64,000 nt of DNA from Peromyscus leucopus (GCF_004664715.2 NC_051063.1:114004829-114068828); one strand, 5' to 3'. Positions 1-11,429 are shown, numbered from the stretch's first letter. The notes: generated by a model from the sequence alone, not told the origin. A program made the numbers and translations.

Positions 1-558
1 GTTCTTTTCCAGGCCTTTAATTCCATACAACTGCTTATCTGGTTTCCCTGCAGTTTGCATTGTCAGGACTTCATATGATGGATTACTTCAGTAGATGTCC
101 TCCTATAATTCTTTTTTTAACTTTAGCATGCAGATTGATACATTTCTTTATGGAATTTCATACATCCATACATACATTTTAAAAGCAATCAGTATCTTGA
201 TTCCAGTAAGTCTTGTCACTTAATGGGCACATTCATATGAGTTATATAGTCAGGTTGGAAGTCCCAACTTGTTTTATAGTCCATGCCCTAAAGAGTTGTA
301 GTAGCCTTTATCTACTACTCGGCAGATTACCAGTTTAATGGCACTAATAATTGTAGGGGACTTCGAGTGGGTCACAAACACTAGAGATGCCTTTTTTGAA
401 CTAAAAACACTATCGTGGCATCTACGTACAACGGTGAAGGCAAATGTGTCCTGCTGATAGTTGCAGAGCTATCTTGTCCTCCTCACTTCATCACTCCTCT
501 CTCTAATGTTTTACTGACTTCAGGTTTAAGAATGACAAAGATTAAGACCAAGACTAAA
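1..558. other. Unassigned AT-rich sequence
   Basis: No open frame of note, SINE, LINE or simple repeat was recognised. It may be unique sequence or a repeat too diverged to recognise by eye. Confidence 0.5.
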
Positions 559-708
559 GGGTAGACCAGATGGCTCAGATGGTAAACATGCTCACTGCCA
601 AGCCTGACAACCTGAGTTCCATCCTTGGGTTCCATGTGGTAGAAGGAGAGAACCAGCTTCTACAAGTTTCCTCTGACTTTCACATTACAATGTCATGCAC
701 ATGTACAT

Positions 709-760
<52 letters not shown>

Positions 761-803
761 ACACGCACACACGCACGCACATGCACACAATAAATATTTT
801 TTG
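559..803 (+). mobile_element. B2-superfamily SINE, B3-type, with long CA tail
   Basis: The head reads gatggctcagatggtaaaca, the tRNA-like start of B2/B3 SINEs, followed by the B3 body (ccaagcctgacaacctgagtt, tggtagaaggagagaacc). The element ends in a CA repeat and an aataaat tail. It is a pol III retroposon mobilised by LINE-1. The 88-residue frame across it is only translated SINE plus CA repeat (a Thr-His run). Confidence 0.85.
709..788. repeat. (CA)n microsatellite in SINE tail
   Basis: An uninterrupted CA run to about 754 is followed by an imperfect CA/CG/TA mix. It grew from the CA-rich 3' end of the B3 SINE and is probably length-polymorphic. Confidence 0.95.
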
Positions 804-1811
804 TTTTATTCTTTGAGAATTTATACATGGATATAATGTGTTTTGATCAGTTCTGCTCCTCTATATTCTTCCTTCCAACTCCTCCTTCATCCCTTCAACT
901 ACTATTCCTGCCCAATTTCATGTATTTCTTTTTCTTTAAACCACAGAGTCCACTTCATGTTGTCAATATGACCATGAGGGACATCTACTGGATCATGAGT
1001 AGCTTTTCAGAGACGTCATGCTTAAAGAAAACTGACTCCTTCTCCCAGAAGCCTTCAATTGCCACTAGTGCCTCAGCTGGTAGTGGGGCTTTATGACCAC
1101 CTCCCTTCACCATGCTAGGATTTTGGTTGACTTCATTTTGCATAGTCATGTGCATGCTGACACAATCACTGTGAGTTAATTCATGCAATTGCTCTGCTGT
1201 GTCCATAATACATCATTTCACTGTAGTCAACTACCACTTCTGGTTCTTACACTTTTTACATCCCCTCTTCTCTGATGATCTCTGAGCCTTGGTTAGTGAG
1301 TTGTGAGATAGATGTCTCATTTAGGTATGAGCACTCTGAAATCTCTTGTTCTCTGTATATTCACCAGTTGTGGATCTTCTTATTAGTAACCATCTAAGTA
1401 CAATAAGTTATTAGGAATTGGTTCAATATTATGTTCATTTAGCAGAATAACAGCAGTAGGTTTTCTGCTAGAGCCTAAACCTATCTACCCATATGTTCTT
1501 GACATCAGCAACAGTGCCAGACATGAGTGCCAACTTGTAGAGTAGCCCCTAATCCAATCAGAAAGTAGCTGGTTGCTCCCATAATATTCCTGACACTATT
1601 GAACCAGTGGCCATATCTTGTCAGACTGGTCATTGTTGTAACTTGTAGGTATGATGGGTAAGATAATGATTATTTTTCTCCCCGTATAGCATGCATGCCA
1701 CTTTCCAAAACTATGAAAGCTAGCCAGTAGGGATGAAGACTCTAGATCAGTAGCAGATTGATTTCCTTATGCCCTCTGACTCAAGTATGTGCTAATACCC
1801 GAGTACCATCT
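804..1811 (-). mobile_element. Old rodent LINE-1 (Lx/L1_Mur-like) 3' UTR, antisense
   Basis: The block starts with the reverse complement of a rodent L1 3' tip (gaatttatacatggatataa, gttttgatcag) and continues through landmarks I associate with this 3' UTR: aaagaaaactgactcc, cctcagctggtagtggggc, agcagaataacagcagtagg, ctatgaaagctagccagtag. The element therefore runs on the minus strand and is 5' truncated. It is strongly diverged and no coding part is present. The subfamily name is tentative. Confidence 0.7.
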
Positions 1812-1893
1812 TTGAGAACCCTCATGGTAGGGAGAACTGACTCAACTCCCACAAGTTGTCAAACATGTGCCCACACATATACATAAACACACA
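1812..1893 (+). mobile_element. B3-type SINE 3' fragment
   Basis: The sequence catggtagggagaactgact, cccacaagttgtc and acatgtgcccacacatatac match the second half of B3 SINEs; the tRNA-like head is missing. It abuts the LINE-1 fragment, and the boundary is approximate. Confidence 0.55.
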
Positions 1894-3239
1894 AACTGAA
1901 AGATTGAAACTAAAGTTTTCCCACTTCTAAAAGGAACAAGAATAATACATATTCATCTAAATATACTAAAGACTTTCTCAAAGAAGTGGGCCTCATAGCT
2001 CTACTGGATATGAGCATCTCCACATACAAAGCTTAGATATTGTGAGGTAGAGCATTTGAGGTAATTATGACACATGCTAATTTCAAAGCTTATGATCTAC
2101 ATGCTGAAATGTTAAGCTATTGCAAGTGAGCCAGGTTTAGATATGTTTTGGAATAAGGAGTACTTCCTTAGCAAAAGAGATGTAAGCATTCTACCCAACA
2201 GGTGTAGGTACTCACATCTATGCATTTACTATGGAGAAGAAACTCAAGTCCCATGTTCAGATGTTTGGAGCTGCTGAGCAAATTTGGATGTTCTTACTGT
2301 TATGTGAAATTCTTGATTTTTCAAGTACTCACAGTAGGAAGTAAAAGGTTTCAAGTGGTCATCATTTCTGGCTGAGATGCTGCGTTAGACCTGACAGAAC
2401 ACCCTCATTCTACATGAAGTAAAATGATGCAGAACTGTAACATAGGCCAATCTTCCAAAAAGACAGGAGACTCACAGAGCAGGGTAAGGTGGTTTATTCC
2501 AACACCGGGTTCCATGATAAAGTGTTCCCTGCTTAAACCATGTACAGAAAATAACTCTCAGTTTACTGGCCTGACGTTTGATCCCGGACCTGCTTCCTTC
2601 AGTTTTGTTTTTGTTTTTTTGGTTTGTTTGTTTGTTTGTTTTGTTTCTTGTTTTTCTGTCTGTAAGCCCAGACCCTCTATTCACCTACCAAAGCACTTCC
2701 CTACTTGACAAGTGGAATGCAGACTGCTACGTGCATACCCAATGAAAGCTAATGGGATTATTACATAAATTTTGTTTTTGACAATGAGTGTACATTTTAA
2801 AACAGCATGTGAACTAACATGGAAAACGCCCAAAATAATACAATACTGGGCTACAGCTGACATAGGGCAGCCAGTCTGTGAATTTCTGCCTTAACCTCAA
2901 TACTACCCTTTCTTTACTGAATACTGAACTAAGGAAACTCATCAAAGACCTTCCCGTCCTCACCATTTCCATTCACTCTAACTTCCATCATCTTCATTCC
3001 CTTCCACTTTCTCTTATGTCACACCATTAGCTACTTCTGTAAGACCCTTTGCTCAGAAACATCTCTCTAGTACTTTCAACCCAGCATCTCAGGCTGTTCC
3101 TCTTACAGAGTTATTTCCTCAATTTTTTTGATTATACACTGTTAATACAGACATCCTTTGTATTATAAAATATGTATTTGCCAACTTTAAGCTAATTCAT
3201 CATATAAATAAATTAATAAAAAATTAAAGGATAATTTTT
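1894..3239. other. Unassigned sequence with a T-rich (TTTG)n patch
   Basis: No gene was recognised. A TTTG-type low-complexity patch lies at about 2601-2655. The stretch 2930-3120 is pyrimidine-rich and vaguely L2-like, but too weak to call. Confidence 0.4.
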
Positions 3240-3457
3240 TGAAGATTTTATTTTTATTTTTATTTATGTGTATGGGTTGAGGGGGACGGGGGTATACGAG
3301 TGAGTGCAGTACCACAGAGGACAGAAGAAGGCAGCAGATTCCCTGGAGCAAGAGTCATAAATGGTTGTGAGCTGCCTAAATTGGGACTGAGAACAGAACT
3401 TGGGTCCTCAGCAAGAGCAGTACATGCTCTTAACTACTGAGCCATCTCACCAGTTAA
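3240..3457 (-). mobile_element. B2-family SINE, antisense
   Basis: It reads as the reverse complement of a B2/B3 SINE. On the plus strand, A/T-rich tail sequence (gaagattttatttttat) comes first, then ccacagaggacagaagaagg and ccctggagcaagagt, and last the head tcttaactactgagccatct. It is nearly full length. Confidence 0.9.
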
Positions 3458-3460
3458 AAA

Positions 3461-3486
3461 CGTGTGTGTGTGTGCGCGCGCGCGCG
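3461..3486. repeat. (GT)n(GC)n alternating tract
   Basis: A short GT run passes into GC without breaking pyrimidine-purine alternation. It sits right beside the head of the B2 SINE. Confidence 0.9.
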
Positions 3487-5759
3487 TTCTACCCTCCAAG
3501 TCCAGTTTGTGTGTTTGCATAGACCAACCACTCCAAGGCATAAGGTGTGATTATTAAACATTTTGAGTAGCTCTTGTACAGGGCCTATTACAAAGCATAT
3601 GAACACTGATGTTACAGAAGATAACCAGAATCACAAACTCCTGGCTGCAACAAAGTGGGATACAGAATGAATATACTTTCCTAGCTTTCTGTCAGACTCA
3701 GCTCCTGAGGACTGAGTAACTGCCTACTTTCTAAAAGTGCAGCAAAAAGCCCAAATCCTTACAAGCTGCCCTCTTGTGTTACTTTTGGGATCTGATTTTT
3801 TTTAATCCAATCTAAATTGTAGCTTTGAAAAAAGTCTGGAAATAACTATCCTAGCTGTAGAAACTCGGGGATCTCATCAGCACAAAATAGAACAGAGACA
3901 GGAACTTCGGCAGAGCCACGCCCTGGAGATTGCCACCTGCAGACCGCTCCATCATGTTACACCAAAGACAATTCCACAGCAAGAAGTCTTGTCCGTGGTT
4001 CCTAGAGTTTCACTGCAGAACCTACAGCAGAATTCAGTTTCTCTGCTTCAGATAAAGAAACAAAAGCTTATTGAGGTAGAATTCCTTACCCCAAAAAGGC
4101 AAGAGCAATTCTAATTTGGTTTAGTTCCATTCTAAAAAACCATCCTTTTTCTGAAGTGTAATCAAACAGATAATTCTTCAATTATTCAAGGAAACATTAT
4201 TTGATAATGAATCCATGAAATATGATGTGAGAGTTATTCGATGATATAAAATTATTGAATGTAATCCAAGAACTTTTATCTAGAACTGCCCCTTTTAACC
4301 ACAGTAATGAAAAAAAATGTATCTCTTCTTTCATGCTTGTTTTTCTTGTTACTTGAAATTATATTTTTAAATTACTGTAACATAGAGATTATTCCTTCAA
4401 GAATTTTCTGTGTGATCTCCTTCCATTTTGCTTAATCTTCTGTGACTTCCTCTCTGAAGGGCTTGATACTTCGACAGAGTAGTTGCCCTGTTACATAACT
4501 GTAGTTCTTTTAAAATTTAATTTTGTTTCTGTCTTGTTATTCTCTTCACTGTCAGCACCGAATACAAATGCATAGCAGTTACAGCACACACACATTAGCA
4601 AGAACCCTATGCCTGCATTCAATGTTTTCCAGCATTGCTAATGTTCCTGCTTAAACATTTTTATATAACAATACACTCACTTCTTCCACAAAAGGAGGAT
4701 CTTATGGTGAGGCGGTCAGTGCTGTCTTACTATAGATAAGAACAGTTTCTAAATATCCTATTAGTTTGAAATGTTGAACTCCATTTACTCCCAGAAGTTT
4801 GGAGCCTAAGTTGAATGTTACAAGTGGTCATGTTTCTGGGGCAACTTCCGGAAAATGCCTCTGCTCATCCATGTCCACGTTTCACATTTTTAGCATTCAA
4901 ATAAGGTGATAGCATAGGAATCTGTATTTGCTTGTTTGCCTCAACTCTTTGATGTGGAGAAGGGTATAATGCTGAAGAAGATATATAGGCATCTAATAAG
5001 TTAAAAATTTAATTGCAGACTATTCATTGATGCTTGCTGTTAGTTTCCTGGTGAAGGAATCGATGTTTATAATATCTATAATGTCCTGAACAGATTTGTT
5101 CTAAGTACTCTATGTTATCTCAACTCATCCATAAAAAGTATCTTTGAAGTGAGCCTATGTTTTTTTGAAAGCCTACTTTAGTTATTTTAGTATGAGGCTT
5201 GGTGTGATTAACCTGCCCATGGTTGAATAACTAAGAAATGATAGTATCTGAATGCAAACCCAAAGCACCTTGTTCTCTATACCTTGAAACACTGTCCTCA
5301 TAATCTAAAAATTTTCAAGTGACCTAGTGCAGGAAAGGAATGCGATGACAATCATACTCTTTATTCAGACTACCAGAAATCAAATGAAAAAAAAAAAATA
5401 CTAAACCAGTTAATAGCTCTACAATAGGACCACTTACTATATAATGTTTTTTTTTGTTTAAGACACACAAGCTATTTTTTAAAGCACTGAACAGCTTTAG
5501 CAATGTATCTGTTTTCTGATAATTGTCTGCCTTGGTGGTGTGTGGGGGGGATGACTGCAAGAAGGCTGGCAAGCAGGAAGGAGGCTGACTTGCTGACTTA
5601 CAGGCACAGCAGGAATGTGTGAACACATATATGCAACTATTATGTTCAGCTTTAAATTGCTCCTTGGCAACATATTCAGAAATTGGAGGAATAGGGAAAT
5701 AGGAGGGTAAGAAGCCACAGCCACATTAAGGAAATTACTGGCAAAATAAAAACCCCGAT
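3487..5759. other. Unassigned, no gene seen
   Basis: Mostly AT-rich sequence without recognisable repeats. The part 3880-4080 is less AT-rich than its surroundings, but has no long frame and no clear exon structure. A (TTTTTG)-like and poly-A patch is at 5383-5460. Confidence 0.45.
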
Positions 5760-5871
5760 GATTAAAAATATAAAAGAAAGCAAAAGGGTCGGAAGACACA
5801 AAAGACACTTCAAGGCAAGTGCATCAAGTTACCATGGCAACTAGAGGATGTGGGTTGAAATTTATATGACT
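5760..5871. repeat. Diverged duplicated block, copy 1, with X-box-like core
   Basis: It resembles 8230-8340. Shared pieces in the same order are an A-rich start, gacacaa.aga, tgcatcaagtt, atggcaact and cgtgggttgaaatttat (with substitutions). Copy 1 carries about 10 extra bases before gcatcaag. The pair is either a small old duplication or two members of a repeat family I do not know. Confidence 0.65.
5828..5841. promoter_or_regulatory. RFX/X-box-like palindrome
   Basis: GTTACCATGGCAAC agrees with the paired half-site RFX motif (GTTRCC-N-GGYAAC type). The motif is seen directly; binding and function are inference, with no gene in the window to attach it to. Confidence 0.45.
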
Positions 5872-6904
5872 CCATTGTTCCAGCAGAGAGGTTCTAAATG
5901 ACACCCTAGTGGCCTCCCGGAGTCATGCATCTCCCCCAGTGCTCTGGCTCATTACTGGAGAGTGCTTTAGGCATCAAGAAGGAACAAGATCACAGTAACA
6001 CTGTCGATTCCAGGCTCCCTACTCCCTCAAGTGAAAACACTTGTCACTCCAATATAGAGCACAGCACTCATTTCTGGAGCCAGTCATAACCCAGCCTATC
6101 AAAATATCAGGACACTCGTATGCACAGGTGGCTGAGGACAGCAAACATTTGCCTCACTGTCCTCAGTCCAAGATTCAGTGTTCCCAGAATCCTCAGTTCT
6201 GAGCACTCTTGTGCTCTGAATCCTTCTGTTTTCCTGCTAAACCAGAAGTCTGCCTTGGTTACCAGGTAACTTAGCTAAGCTCCTAAAATTCTGGATGGCC
6301 ATTCAATGCCCTTATCAGCCATAACAGTCCAATACTAAGGACAAACATTTGTTGGAGATATTTTGCATTTATTATGTCTTGTAATAATCAACAGACAGCA
6401 AACTGGTCATTGTCTGTAGTTGTTTGATATGCTTTGATTACTGTGTTAAACGTAGAGGAGAAACTGAGGCTTAGAAAAGTTAGAAGATTTTTTCCCCCAA
6501 TTATCCTTTAAAAAGCCAAATTTGTCTCCAGTTCTGACAACAAAGCCTCTTCTGAGAGTATTTTTTTTTAGGCTATGAAATGTGACTGTGATGAGGTCAA
6601 TGTTCTAACACAAATACTCTCAGAAAGTCAAGGTAACCCCAATATAATGGTTTTCTACTGCTTTATTCTTTTGGACAGATGGAGTGATGAGAGACAGCTC
6701 CTGTTCAAATTAAGTCCAAAGGAGACACACTCCTTGTGAAGTGGCTGTCCTAGAGATAGCCTCATTACTTCAGCTAGACCTCCCCCACTCCGTGCCCTCT
6801 CTCATTGACCTTCGACGGAAGGAAATGTAGAAAGGGGTAAGGAAGATGGATTCAGCACCTTACATGCTAAGCATGACCCTAGCCTTTTGAATACTCACAT
6901 ATAA
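5872..6904. other. Unassigned; holds a second short inverted repeat motif
   Basis: No gene or repeat family was recognised. GTTACCAGGTAAC at 6258-6270 is a near-perfect inverted repeat that resembles an X-box with a shorter centre. Confidence 0.4.
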
Positions 6905-7265
6905 CTGTATTACTTACTTTTCTTGTTACTATGAGAAAATACTGGTAAAAATCAACTTAAGATAAAGGGTTTGTGTTGGCTCACAGATTGAAGATACAGT
7001 CCCTTAAGGTAGGGAAGCCGTGGCAGCAGGAGCCAGAGGCAGCTGGTCTCATTGCATCCTTAGTCAGAAAGCAGACTGACAAATGCTAGTACTCAGCTTG
7101 TGTTATCCTTCACATGTAGACGGGAATTCAGCTTGTGGGATGGTACATCTAGTATTTAGGGCAGATCATCCCACCTCAAAAACCTAATCTAGAAAACGCC
7201 TCACAGATGAGCCCAGAAATTCATTTCCATGATGATTCTAAGCCATGTCAAGTCGACAGTCAAGA
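6905..7265 (+). mobile_element. Common rodent interspersed repeat, LTR/MaLR-like layout
   Basis: The opening (ttgttactatgagaaaatac, gggtttgtgttggctcacag) and close (agccatgtcaagtcgacag) fit a very common rodent repeat that also appears at 53172. I cannot name its RepBase family with certainty; the layout resembles MLT-type LTRs. Confidence 0.5.
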
Positions 7266-7293
7266 TTAACTATCTCAATAGTGTATATAGAAT

Positions 7294-7313
7294 ACACACA
7301 CACACACACACAC

Positions 7314-7369
<56 letters not shown>
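7294..7369. repeat. Compound (CA)n-ATATGTGTG-(TA)n microsatellite
   Basis: CACACA...CATATGTGTGTATATA... is an alternating pyrimidine-purine tract. Its CA and TG halves can pair with each other, and the TA half is self-complementary. All frames across it are low-complexity artefacts. Confidence 0.95.
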
Positions 7370-7371
<2 letters not shown>

Positions 7372-8209
7372 TATTGAAAAAAATCTGTGGGTCAATTATT
7401 TTCATTCCTATTTCACATAGCTGTTCAGCCAAAAATGAGGAGATAAATAATTGCCATGAATTGCAGTTAGTCGCTATTAGAGTCTCAACAAGTGTCATAG
7501 TCACAGTCTTGTAGCCTTTTCCCTTATACCTTGGCATGTTCTTCAACAAAGCTTGTAAAACTATTTTTAGGTGATACAATTTATTGATAATAAAGTACCA
7601 CCAAGAAGGGTCAAAATAGAGGAAACAGTAAGAATCAACTGAATAAACAGAAATAAATTTATTTATATCTTTATATTGCCCCAATATCTAATTCTTCTCT
7701 TCAAAAGGAATCTGGTAAGAGATTCCTCCAGCCCCTTCCCCAGGAACAGGGAAGCACAGAGTGGAGATTTTTAACCAAAACTTTCCTTCATTATAATAAA
7801 TAAGCACCAGCTTTCTAAAGAATCAAAATGGTTAGCAAGGGAACCAGTAATGACAGTATTTGTTGTATTTCCTGACATTTCTAAGCCATTTCCTGGTTGA
7901 AGTCATGCTTGAAGATTCATCTACAATGTACACCACCCATTTTCCTTATTTGGTAGAGTAAATATTAGTTCCTATCTTCTGAATGAAATTAGATCATCAC
8001 TCGGCATCCTCTGTGTCGCACGGATGTTACACTATTCAGGCATAAATCAATGCACATAATTAAATATTTAATATAAATTTGAATACTAATTTAGGCCCTA
8101 TTTTCTTTATTACTCTTCTGTAATATAGCTTCTTTGGAGAAAATAAAAGCAAATCACCAGTTTCCTGTAGAACAAAATGTGAATAGAATAAATTTAACAA
8201 CTATACCAT
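7370..8209. other. Unassigned, no gene seen
   Basis: AT-rich sequence with no recognised repeat. A 148-residue minus-strand frame that starts here owes its length to the TA/CA microsatellite. Confidence 0.45.
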
Positions 8210-8223
8210 GTTATCATAGCAAC
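8210..8223. promoter_or_regulatory. X-box-like motif GTTATCATAGCAAC
   Basis: It keeps both RFX-type half sites (GTT.., ..AAC with a central CAT). It lies only 81 bp before a second such motif. Function is not shown. Confidence 0.35.
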
Positions 8224-8229
8224 CAAAGT

Positions 8230-8340
8230 TTAAAAAAAAAAAAAAGAAAAAGATGTGATAAAAAACGACACAAGAGAACAAATGCATCAAGTTGTTATGG
8301 CAACTGGAAAACGTGGGTTGAAATTTATGTATGTAGAATC
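8230..8340. repeat. Diverged duplicated block, copy 2
   Basis: Partner of 5760-5871, same orientation, about 2.47 kb downstream. The shared core runs from gacacaag through gcatcaagtt to gtgggttgaaatttat. Confidence 0.65.
8291..8304. promoter_or_regulatory. X-box-like motif GTTGTTATGGCAAC
   Basis: This is the counterpart of the perfect motif at 5828-5841 within the duplicated block. The right half ATGGCAAC is conserved and the left half has changed. Confidence 0.35.
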
Positions 8341-9156
8341 CAAGAGAATATTCTAAGCAACTAAAATAAACATTTGCTTATTAAAACCGTCCCCAAATAG
8401 TACTTATCTATAAGCATTAAAGTGTTTTCATTATTTTGTCTGCATTTTCTTTTATTTCCAATGGCTGGTTTTAAATTGAGAGCATTTGTATTTTCAGTCC
8501 AGCTCACTTTTTGGCAACAGATACACCATGATGCAATTTGGTTTGCAGAAAACGGAGCAAAAAACAATTTCAAAATAGCATCTTCAATCATGTTTTGGTT
8601 TCTTTTACTCCCTTAATCGCCTGTGAACAAAATTCCTATCTTTTGTGCTTTTCTTCTCTTCTTTACTTAATGAATCTAATTCACTGTGATCTCTTTGCCC
8701 GATATCAGGATCTTCATCTAAAGCAGAGTGTGAGTTGCTGAGTTCTGCCACAAATTTCCATCTTTAGGAAGGTTTCTGATACCTTCTTTAACCCACCTTT
8801 AGTGGCATGGGTTGTTCTGGACTGCGTTTCCTAGTGTCACCTGCAATTGTGTATACCCTTTTGCCCCACACTTATGTAGAGTATTTCACTGTGAAAGCAG
8901 GAAAGATTAGAATTCTTCTTGACTTCGAGCATGTTTTCTACTGCCACTCACACTGTCCTCCACGCCGTTCTATTTGTCTAGTTGGTACTTGTCCTTTAAG
9001 ATGCATCGTAGAGGTAGTGTCCAGCTTTCCTCATTTAAGCAGATTGCCCTCACCTTTGTCTTTGTAACACCTTCATGGACTTAGAGATCAGGGCCAGCAC
9101 CTTTATCAAAGGTAATATAATTAACACCATGATAGCAGCTATTGCTTATTAAAGGT
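8341..9156. other. Unassigned, no gene seen
   Basis: No repeat was recognised. Several 60-90 residue frames on both strands overlap each other and lack any family signature. Confidence 0.45.
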
Positions 9157-9221
<65 letters not shown>

Positions 9222-9239
9222 GCGCACGCACGCGCGCGC
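9157..9239. repeat. 83-bp perfect alternating pyrimidine-purine tract (TG/CG)
   Basis: The run begins TGTGTGTATATG, continues as (TG)n, then passes into CG/CA-rich CGCGCGCACGCGCGCACG and ends at CGCGCGCGC. I find no break in alternation over 83 bp, and the last third is CG-rich. This is the classical composition for left-handed Z-DNA. Confidence 0.95.
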
Positions 9240-10148
9240 CTCTGTTAGGTACTCTTCATATATTAGTTCATTTCATCTTCACACAAATCCCTGTAAGGTA
9301 GACATCAATGTCACCACTCCCTTATTTTGTGGAGGAAAACCAATTTCATGTGTTTAGGCCTCATGATTTAGAACACCCACAAAACAAGTTTCAGAAAAGA
9401 GATCTGAATCTCTGTCAGTAAAATATCCAGGTCCATGACCTTTTATATTTAGTTAACTGCTGAAAAGCCTTCTGTGATTTGTCTCCTCACTAGACAGTGA
9501 GCATTTTTGGGAACTTCTGTATGTCTACTTTGCAAATCATCAGACACGCATCCAGTATCTCTTGTTCTTTGCAATGACAAACAGAAACTTATGTACCATA
9601 ATTGCCCATCATAAATTGAATTTCAGGGGCTTAGTTATTGCACTAAAGGTAAAAAGGAACAGGTAAAATTAGCTTAATAATACATTTAGTTTAAAATGTT
9701 GCTAATTAATATGCCTACATGTCATTGAGATTAAAGGTATTGAGATATTTTGTATCTCATATGTGTGTGAGAACTCAGGCCTGTAACCACTAACTAACAG
9801 AGTGAACCAAGCATGCTTAAGCCATGTGGGATGGAGTACATACTCAGAGAGTGATGGTGAAAAATAACAGAAATGGATCGTTGAAATAGAGATTTGCATT
9901 GGTAAAAAGTACAAACTTACCATTATAGAACCCTTGAAAGGCTGCATATGGAGGAGTTCAAAGTGTCTGCTTCTACAAGGAGCATCCATAGTGCTACTTT
10001 CGTGCCTTAACAGTTCCAGAAAGTTATCAAAATCTGACCAATTGTGAATCAGACACACAAGTCCATAATTGAATTTATATTACTTGAAGTTTTATCTTTC
10101 CATTTTCTACCATTATTTTTCCAGGCTTGCAATATAAATTATAATACA
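9240..10148. other. Unassigned, no gene seen
   Basis: No recognised repeat. A 118-residue minus-strand frame (9702-10058) shows no domain or composition that suggests a protein. Confidence 0.4.
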
Positions 10149-10312
10149 TTATATATTTCTTTTTTATTTACATATACATGTGTGAGGCATGGGGGGGTAT
10201 GTTTGTGCAGAGGCAAAAACAGGGCAGTAGTTCACCCAGAACTAGAGTTACAGACAAGTGCTGGGAAGCAGGCTGCCACAAACACTTAACAGCTGAGCCA
10301 TCTCACCAACCC
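10149..10312 (-). mobile_element. B2/B3 SINE, antisense
   Basis: Plus-strand order is tail (tatttacatatacatgtgtg), body (agaactagagttacagacaa, gtgctgggaagcaggctgcc) and head (aacagctgagccatctcacc), which is the reverse complement of a B2-superfamily element. Confidence 0.8.
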
Positions 10313-10395
10313 CTTTACTTCATTTCTAAAGCTCCTTTAGATCACTTTAATCAGTAAGTATTGACATTAGATTAAATATATGCATTTTTATATTT

Positions 10396-10462
10396 GAAGT
10401 GCTGGAAAGAAAATGCATGCTAGGCACAAGCACTCTATGAATGAGCTACAATGCCTAACCCC
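10396..10462 (-). mobile_element. ID-type SINE fragment, antisense
   Basis: The words gtgctgg, catgctaggcacaagcactc and atgagctacaatgcctaacc match the reverse complement of the tRNA-Ala-like ID/BC1 core. Confidence 0.65.
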
Positions 10463-10778
10463 AGAATATATGTTTTTAAATTATGCAGAGTTCAGTCAAG
10501 ATATATTTACCACCATAAATTAGTTCTCAAAGTAGCTCTCATTTATAGTATCTGCATATTAAAATAGGCTATCTTAAACTCTTTATATTACATTGAATAT
10601 TGTTAGTAGAAATAACACTTTTCCAAAAGTCATTTATATAACAAATAAACTAAACATTAAGTTCCTGTTGTAGTCTAAAAAGAAAAACCTATGAAATCAA
10701 CTGTACTATTACCATTCAACATTAATTCAAATGCTCTATTACATAAAAAAAAAGACCTGTAATAAAACTCACAATTTA

Positions 10779-10938
10779 GGCTGGGCAGTGGTGGCGCACG
10801 CCTTTAATCCCAGCACTCGGGAGGCAGAGGCAGGCGGATCTCTGTGAGTTCGAGGCCAGCCTGGGCTACCAAGTGAGTCCCAGGAAAGGCACAAAGCTAC
10901 ACAGAGAAACCCTGTCTCGAAAAACAAAAAAAAAAACC
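10779..10938 (+). mobile_element. Young B1 SINE with 11-bp target-site duplication
   Basis: Complete B1 (7SL-derived): ggctgggcagtggtggcgca to the A-rich tail. The pol III B box (gttcgaggc) is intact. The right body gggctaccaagtgagtccc...gaaaggc is the type I associate with cricetids. A perfect 11-bp direct repeat CTCACAATTTA flanks it at 10768-10778 and 10939-10949, the mark of LINE-1-driven target-primed insertion. The near-consensus body and intact duplication indicate a recent insertion. Confidence 0.95.
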
Positions 10939-11429
10939 CTCACAATTTATAAAATTAAACAAAATAATGTTATTCTTGGCTAAAAGTAAAACGAAAAATG
11001 TATAACAACAAAATCAGATGGGAATGCATGGTGGCAGAAAATATATATAATGCAAGCAAAGATGGCATTTTACCATCTCTTGTTCAGTATAAATCGGAAA
11101 GATCTAGCCAGAAAAAAAAATAGAAATGTTATGATTTGGTATACAGAAACAAAAAGGTCCACCAAAGAAAAAGCTAACACAATGTGGAATGAAATTAGCA
11201 AAAAAATGTAGGATATGAAGTTAACACAGACCAGCCCATAAGAAAGTAGCTGTCTAAGAACTTAAAAGAGCAATACTTATCATAATGATAAGAATAATGT
11301 ATTAATAAATTTAAGTAGAGTTAAAGCCTCTTTACAGTTAAAGCTATAAAATACTGATGAACAAATTGATAAAGACAATAAAATAGAAAAATATCCTATG
11401 TTTATTGATTAAAAGAATTAATATTGTGA

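Noticed and set aside
709..788. Regular CA units considered as a CRISPR-like or satellite array
   Set aside because: It is a dinucleotide microsatellite in a SINE tail, with no spacer-repeat structure. No CRISPR array exists anywhere in the window.
3880..4080. Less AT-rich patch considered as a promoter or exon
   Set aside because: No CpG cluster, no long frame and no initiator or TATA arrangement was found.
7238..7684. 148-residue minus-strand frame
   Set aside because: It crosses the CA/TA microsatellite (Tyr-Ile and Val-Cys runs), and its open length comes from the repeat.
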